The notes beneath the pieces were generated by a model, which made no database searches, was not told where the DNA came from, and saw nothing but the letters and a program-made list of their open reading frames with translations. A program made the position numbers and the translations under genes. 36,077 nt of DNA from Marinomonas lutimaris (lineage in GTDB: Bacteria > Pseudomonadota > Gammaproteobacteria > Pseudomonadales > Marinomonadaceae), in NCBI RefSeq assembly GCF_019426345.1, contig NZ_JAHLLW010000015.1, positions 1 through 36,077 of the forward strand, in the 5' to 3' direction. The stretch's first letter is position 1, and every line of letters begins with the position of its first letter. Below are positions 32,493 through 36,077 of the stretch, piece by piece.

Positions 32493-34247
32493 ATGACAGA
32501 AAACAGTATGACGGACACCAATTCCAGCTTCGATTTGGCCGCTGAGCTAAAAGCCATAGTTGGCAGCCAATATACGCTAACCGATGAAGACAAGACCAAA
32601 CCTTACAGCCAAGGTTTTCGTCTTGGTGGTGGTAAGGCGTATGCGGTTGTTCGTCCTGGTAGCTTGGTCGAAATTTGGAAATGTCTGCAAGCCTGTGTGA
32701 AAGCGGACGTTATCGTCATTATGCAAGCGGCTAATACTGGCTTAACGGGTGGTTCAACACCTAATGGCGCGGACTATGATCGTCCTATCGTGATCATCAG
32801 CACCATGCGCATTGACGACATTCAGTTGCTTGATCAAGGTAAACAGATTGTGGGTTTTGCGGGGAGTACCTTGTTCGGCTTAGAAGACACGCTGAAACCT
32901 TACGGCCGTGAGCCGCATTCTGTTATTGGCTCTTCTTGTATTGGTGCCTCTATCGTGGGTGGTGTCTGTAACAACTCTGGTGGTGCCTTGGTGCAACGTG
33001 GCCCTGCGTACACAGAAATGTCCTTGTTTGCCCAAGTCACACAAGACGGCGAACTGCAATTGGTGAACAACTTAGGCATTGAGTTGGGAAGTGATCCAGA
33101 AGAAATTCTGACCAATCTGCAAAACAAAACCTACCAAGAAAAAGACGTTCAGTTCCCAGAAAAACGCGGTTCTGACAACGAATACCACGAGCGTATTCGT
33201 GACGTAGACGCAGACACCCCATCACGTTTTAATAACGATCCTCGTCGCTTGTACGAAGCATCTGGTTGTGCGGGTAAATTGGCGGTCTTTGCCGTGCGTA
33301 TTGATACCTTCCCGATTCCAGAAAAGTACCAAGTCTTCTACATTGGCACCAATGATCCTGCCGTTATGGAACAGATGCGCCGTGATATGTTATCTACCTT
33401 TAAAAACCTGCCTGTGTCTGGCGAATATATGCATAACAGCAGCTATGACATCAGTAAAAAATACGGCAAAGACAGCTATTTAGTGATCGATAAATTGGGC
33501 ACTAAATACATCCCCAAAATGTTTGCGCTAAAACGTACAGTGGACAGATGGGCTGGAAAACTGAAATTCATGCCGTCTAAATTCTCTGACATCATGATGC
33601 AATACGCGAGTCAGCTGTTCCCAAATCATCTACCAAAGCGCATGGAAGATTTCCGTGAAAAGTACGAACATCATTGGATAGTGGAAACCAGCAACGATGG
33701 TGTGGCGGAAGCGCAAGCCTATTTAGAAAACTTCTTTAAAGACAACGAAGGTGACTTCTTTGCTTGTACCAAACGTGAAGCTGACCAAGCCATCTTGCAT
33801 CGCTTTGTGACCGGCGGAGCATTGACTCGTCTTCATATAATGAATAAGAAAAAACTGGGTTCCATCATGACCATCGACGTGGCCTTCCCACGAAATGAGC
33901 GCGATTGGTTTGAAGAACTACCAAAAGACATCGAAGAAAAAGTCGCGGTGAAAATGTACTACGGTCATTTCTTCTGTCACGTCATGCACCAAAACTACAT
34001 CATGAAAAAAGGCGTTGACGGCAAAGCGGTGAAGAAGCAGATTCTATCCAGCTATGACGCTCGCGGTGCAGAATACCCAGCAGAGCATAACGTGGGCCAT
34101 GAATATGTTGCGAAACCAGCATTGCGTGAGTTTTACCAAAAAACCGACCCAACCAACAGCTTCAACTCCGGCATTGGCGGCACCAGTAAATTGAAAAACT
34201 GGCAAGAGCTGAGTGGCGAACACACAGGCTGTGGTTGTCATAAATAA
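32493..34247 (+). CDS. dld: Quinone-dependent D-lactate dehydrogenase
   Basis: A peripheral inner-membrane FAD enzyme that oxidises D-lactate to pyruvate and feeds electrons to quinone. It follows E. coli Dld (571 aa) along nearly its whole length: MQAANTGLTGGSTPNG (FAD-binding, 77-92), REPHSVIGSSCIGASIVGG, NNSGGALVQRGPAYTEMSLFA, GCAGKLAVFAVRIDTF, KYEHHW and YPAEHNVGH. The ATG at 32493 gives 584 residues; its ribosome site is weak, and a second ATG at 32508 is possible. The frame extends upstream to 32412, but that sequence does not match the family. The C-terminus ends in GEHTGCGCHK, an extension beyond E. coli Dld. A strong terminator follows. Confidence 0.95.
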   Translation: MTENSMTDTNSSFDLAAELKAIVGSQYTLTDEDKTKPYSQGFRLGGGKAYAVVRPGSLVEIWKCLQACVKADVIVIMQAANTGLTGGSTPNGADYDRPIVIISTMRIDDIQLLDQGKQIVGFAGSTLFGLEDTLKPYGREPHSVIGSSCIGASIVGGVCNNSGGALVQRGPAYTEMSLFAQVTQDGELQLVNNLGIELGSDPEEILTNLQNKTYQEKDVQFPEKRGSDNEYHERIRDVDADTPSRFNNDPRRLYEASGCAGKLAVFAVRIDTFPIPEKYQVFYIGTNDPAVMEQMRRDMLSTFKNLPVSGEYMHNSSYDISKKYGKDSYLVIDKLGTKYIPKMFALKRTVDRWAGKLKFMPSKFSDIMMQYASQLFPNHLPKRMEDFREKYEHHWIVETSNDGVAEAQAYLENFFKDNEGDFFACTKREADQAILHRFVTGGALTRLHIMNKKKLGSIMTIDVAFPRNERDWFEELPKDIEEKVAVKMYYGHFFCHVMHQNYIMKKGVDGKAVKKQILSSYDARGAEYPAEHNVGHEYVAKPALREFYQKTDPTNSFNSGIGGTSKLKNWQELSGEHTGCGCHK

Positions 34248-34269
34248 GCGTTAGAACAAGAGTAAATGC

Positions 34270-34310
34270 AAAAAGCCGAGACGTTTCTTTAAAGATGTCT
34301 CGGCTTTTTT
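34270..34310 (+). terminator. Rho-independent terminator of dld
   Basis: AAAAAGCCGAGAC (34270-34282) pairs perfectly with GTCTCGGCTTTTT (34297-34309) around a 14-nt loop, followed by one more T. It is 22 bp after the dld stop and is the strongest terminator in the window. Confidence 0.93.
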
Positions 34311-34401
34311 GTTTGAGGTGTTTCAATTTCTTTCAATGTAATAAGATAACTGAAATGGATACCGTTCTGGTTAATCAACACCACATAGGATGAAAACGAC
34401 C

Positions 34402-35895
34402 ATGTCCAACTACGACAAGTTAACGTCACACTACCAAACACTCAGCCATTTTAACCATGCTCAAGCCATGCTTGGCTGGGATGCAGCGGCAAATATGCCA
34501 TCGGGTGGCAGCGAAGCACGTTCCAACGCCATGGCGGAATTATCGGTTCACATTCATCGACTATCGACACAACCCCAGCTAGAAGAATGGTTTGGTAACG
34601 CCGAACAAGAAACCTTAAACACAGAGCAAAAAGCCAGCCTACGTGAGATGAAACGCCAATGGCAGCAAGCCACTGTGGTTCCAGAAGACATAGTGCAGGC
34701 GCAATCCATCGCGGGTTCGAAATGTGAGCATGCTTGGCGTTCACAACGTCAAGAAAACGATTGGACAGGATTCGAAAAGAACTGGAAAGACGTCGTTGCC
34801 TTGTCTCGGGAAGAAGCAAAAATCCGTGGCGCTGCATTAGGTCTTACGCCTTATGACGCCATGCTCGACAAATACGAACCGGGCACCACAACTGCGTCGC
34901 TTAATACTTTGTTTACCGATGTGAAAACTTGGTTGCCAGAACTGATTGAAAAGGTTTTGGAAAAACAGAAATCTGAATCCATCCTATTGCCATCGGGTAC
35001 TTTCTCTACCGCAACGCAAAAAGCCCTTGGTTTAGAAGTCATGAAGCTGCTGCAATTCGACTTTGATCGTGGTCGACTTGACCAGAGTGTGCATCCATTT
35101 TGTGGCGGTGTACCAAGCGATGTGCGCATTACCACGCGCTACGATGAAAAAGACTTTGTACAAGCCTTAATGGGCATCGTTCACGAAACGGGCCACGCCC
35201 GTTATGAACAAGGTTTACCCAAAGCCTTTGCTGGATTGCCTGTTGGCGAAGCCCGCTCCATAGGCATTCATGAATCTCAGTCGCTCTTCTTTGAAATGCA
35301 AATAGGGCGCAGCAAGCCGTTTATTTCCCACTTATCACGACTCTCTGCCGAAGCCTTCAACGCACACAACAACCCCGTCTTTGCCGAAGACAACCTCTAC
35401 AAAATCTACACCCAAGTGGAAAAAGGCTTCATTCGTGTTGACGCCGATGAACTCACGTATCCCGCCCACGTCATCATGCGTTACGAGATCGAGCGAGACC
35501 TGATCAACGGCGTGATAGAACACACAGACGTACCGGCATTGTGGGATGAGAAAATGAAAGCCGCCCTTGGTATCTCCACCAAAGACAATTACAAAAACGG
35601 CTGCATGCAAGACATCCACTGGACAGACGGCGCATTTGGATATTTCCCAAGCTACACACTAGGTGCCATGTACGCCGCACAATACAAAGCCACCATGACG
35701 AACACCGTAGACTTCGGCTGTGATTTCGATATGGCCATCAAAAGTGGCGACCTAAACCCAATCTTCCAATGGCTAAGCGACAACATCTGGTCACAAGCTT
35801 CGCTTCACACCACAGATGAACTCGTCAAACGCGCCACAGGCGAAACCCTAAACGCCGCACATTTTAGAAAACACCTAGAAGGGCGGTATTTGTAG
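34402..35895 (+). CDS. M32 family metallocarboxypeptidase (carboxypeptidase Taq)
   Basis: A cytoplasmic zinc carboxypeptidase of 497 residues, the normal length for peptidase family M32. The zinc and catalytic residues are the HETGH motif (H261, E262, H265, in GIVHETGHARYEQGL) and the third ligand E291 in GIHESQSLFFE. The N-terminus DKLTSHYQTLSHFNHAQAMLGWD and the C-terminal GCMQDIHWTDGAFGYFPSYTLG are also family signatures. The ATG at 34402 is preferred, with AGGA about 11 bp upstream; one at 34390 is in frame but has no room for a ribosome site. Expected role is recycling of peptides. A terminator-like hairpin follows. Confidence 0.94.
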   Translation: MSNYDKLTSHYQTLSHFNHAQAMLGWDAAANMPSGGSEARSNAMAELSVHIHRLSTQPQLEEWFGNAEQETLNTEQKASLREMKRQWQQATVVPEDIVQAQSIAGSKCEHAWRSQRQENDWTGFEKNWKDVVALSREEAKIRGAALGLTPYDAMLDKYEPGTTTASLNTLFTDVKTWLPELIEKVLEKQKSESILLPSGTFSTATQKALGLEVMKLLQFDFDRGRLDQSVHPFCGGVPSDVRITTRYDEKDFVQALMGIVHETGHARYEQGLPKAFAGLPVGEARSIGIHESQSLFFEMQIGRSKPFISHLSRLSAEAFNAHNNPVFAEDNLYKIYTQVEKGFIRVDADELTYPAHVIMRYEIERDLINGVIEHTDVPALWDEKMKAALGISTKDNYKNGCMQDIHWTDGAFGYFPSYTLGAMYAAQYKATMTNTVDFGCDFDMAIKSGDLNPIFQWLSDNIWSQASLHTTDELVKRATGETLNAAHFRKHLEGRYL

Positions 35896-35904
35896 TCGGA
35901 CTGT

Positions 35905-35948
35905 GCCTTCCCCTTTTACTTGAACTAAAGAGCCAAGGGGAAGGCTTT
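35905..35948 (+). terminator. Terminator-like hairpin after the M32 carboxypeptidase
   Basis: GCCTTCCCCTT (35905-35915) pairs perfectly with AAGGGGAAGGC (35935-35945) around a 19-nt loop, followed by TTT. It starts 10 bp after the stop codon. Confidence 0.75.
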
Positions 35949-36065
35949 GACCCTGACTACCACCGCGGCGCTTGGAGCAAACTAAACACCACCGCTCGAC
36001 ACTGTCGTTTGACCTCGCTCTTGGCGTTCGCTTTGCTCCTCGCTACTGAACATAAACACCCCAAA

Positions 36066-36077
36066 ATGTAGGGCACG
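36066..36077. repeat. Truncated arm of a possible palindromic repeat at the window edge
   Basis: The last bases, ATGTAGGGCACG, resemble the left arm (ATGTAAGGCACA) of the 22006-22044 palindrome at ten of 12 positions. If the sequence continues with a complementary arm, this is a second copy of the same element. Only half is inside the window. Confidence 0.3.

Noticed and set aside
1..36077. CRISPR array, tRNA/rRNA genes, insertion sequences, toxin-antitoxin or phage genes.
   Set aside because: No regularly spaced repeats, transposase or integrase motifs or tRNA-like cloverleaf were seen on reading through the window; a tRNA scan or IS search could still find something missed by eye.

Overview
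The window looks like chromosomal DNA of a marine gammaproteobacterium of the Oceanospirillales, most like Marinomonas. This is inference from the AT-leaning base composition, protein resemblance (E. coli-like Dld and NepI-type MFS, heterotetrameric sarcosine oxidase plus PurU) and the mix of signalling and osmolyte-catabolism genes; no rRNA or other marker confirms it. No tRNA, rRNA, CRISPR array, insertion sequence, integrase or phage gene was seen. Genes are closely packed and almost all intact; only the first gene is cut, by the window edge.

Layout. 1-2.2 kb: end of a TetR regulator, convergent with a 2-hydroxycarboxylate (citrate/malate type) Na+ symporter. 2.2-5.9 kb: a minus-strand signalling operon of tandem-PAS histidine kinase, single-domain receiver, and REC-GGDEF-EAL c-di-GMP enzyme with every catalytic motif present. 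6.5-8.1 kb: a methyl-accepting chemotaxis protein, divergent from that operon. 8.2-10 kb: an unknown lipoprotein and a lipoprotein ApbE flavin transferase. 10.1-12.5 kb: divergent AraC regulator and NepI-like MFS exporter. 12.5-14.6 kb: LysE exporter divergent from a GcvA-type LysR regulator, which is followed by a gamma-glutamylcyclotransferase-like protein. 14.7-22 kb: a sugar ABC importer operon (binding protein, two permeases, ATPase) divergent from a cytoplasmic GH3 glycosidase; together they form an oligosaccharide uptake and hydrolysis locus. 22.3-28.6 kb: soxBDAG (sarcosine oxidase) and purU, which link glycine-betaine/sarcosine demethylation to folate one-carbon recycling. 28.6-32.3 kb: a DUF3800 protein, a lipoprotein alpha/beta hydrolase, a WYL/YafY-type regulator divergent from a GyrI-like protein, and a short BLUF blue-light sensor. 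32.5-35.9 kb: quinone-dependent D-lactate dehydrogenase (dld) and an M32 carboxypeptidase.

Regulatory structure is plentiful between genes: clear Rho-independent terminators after the MCP, MFS, purU, dld and M32 genes; candidate operators upstream of the AraC/MFS pair (21-bp direct repeat), the ABC/GH3 divergon (two related semi-palindromes), soxB (20-bp palindrome), the WYL/GyrI pair (15-bp palindrome) and bluF (9-bp arms 20 bp apart). A strong palindrome after the GH3 gene shares its outer arm with the truncated right end of the window and may belong to a dispersed repeat family.

Nothing here is unmistakably a new system. The most promising leads are the complete kinase/receiver/c-di-GMP enzyme module with duplicated PAS domains, the orphan short BLUF protein with a palindromic upstream region, the possible palindromic repeat family, and the unassigned lipoprotein and DUF3800 genes.
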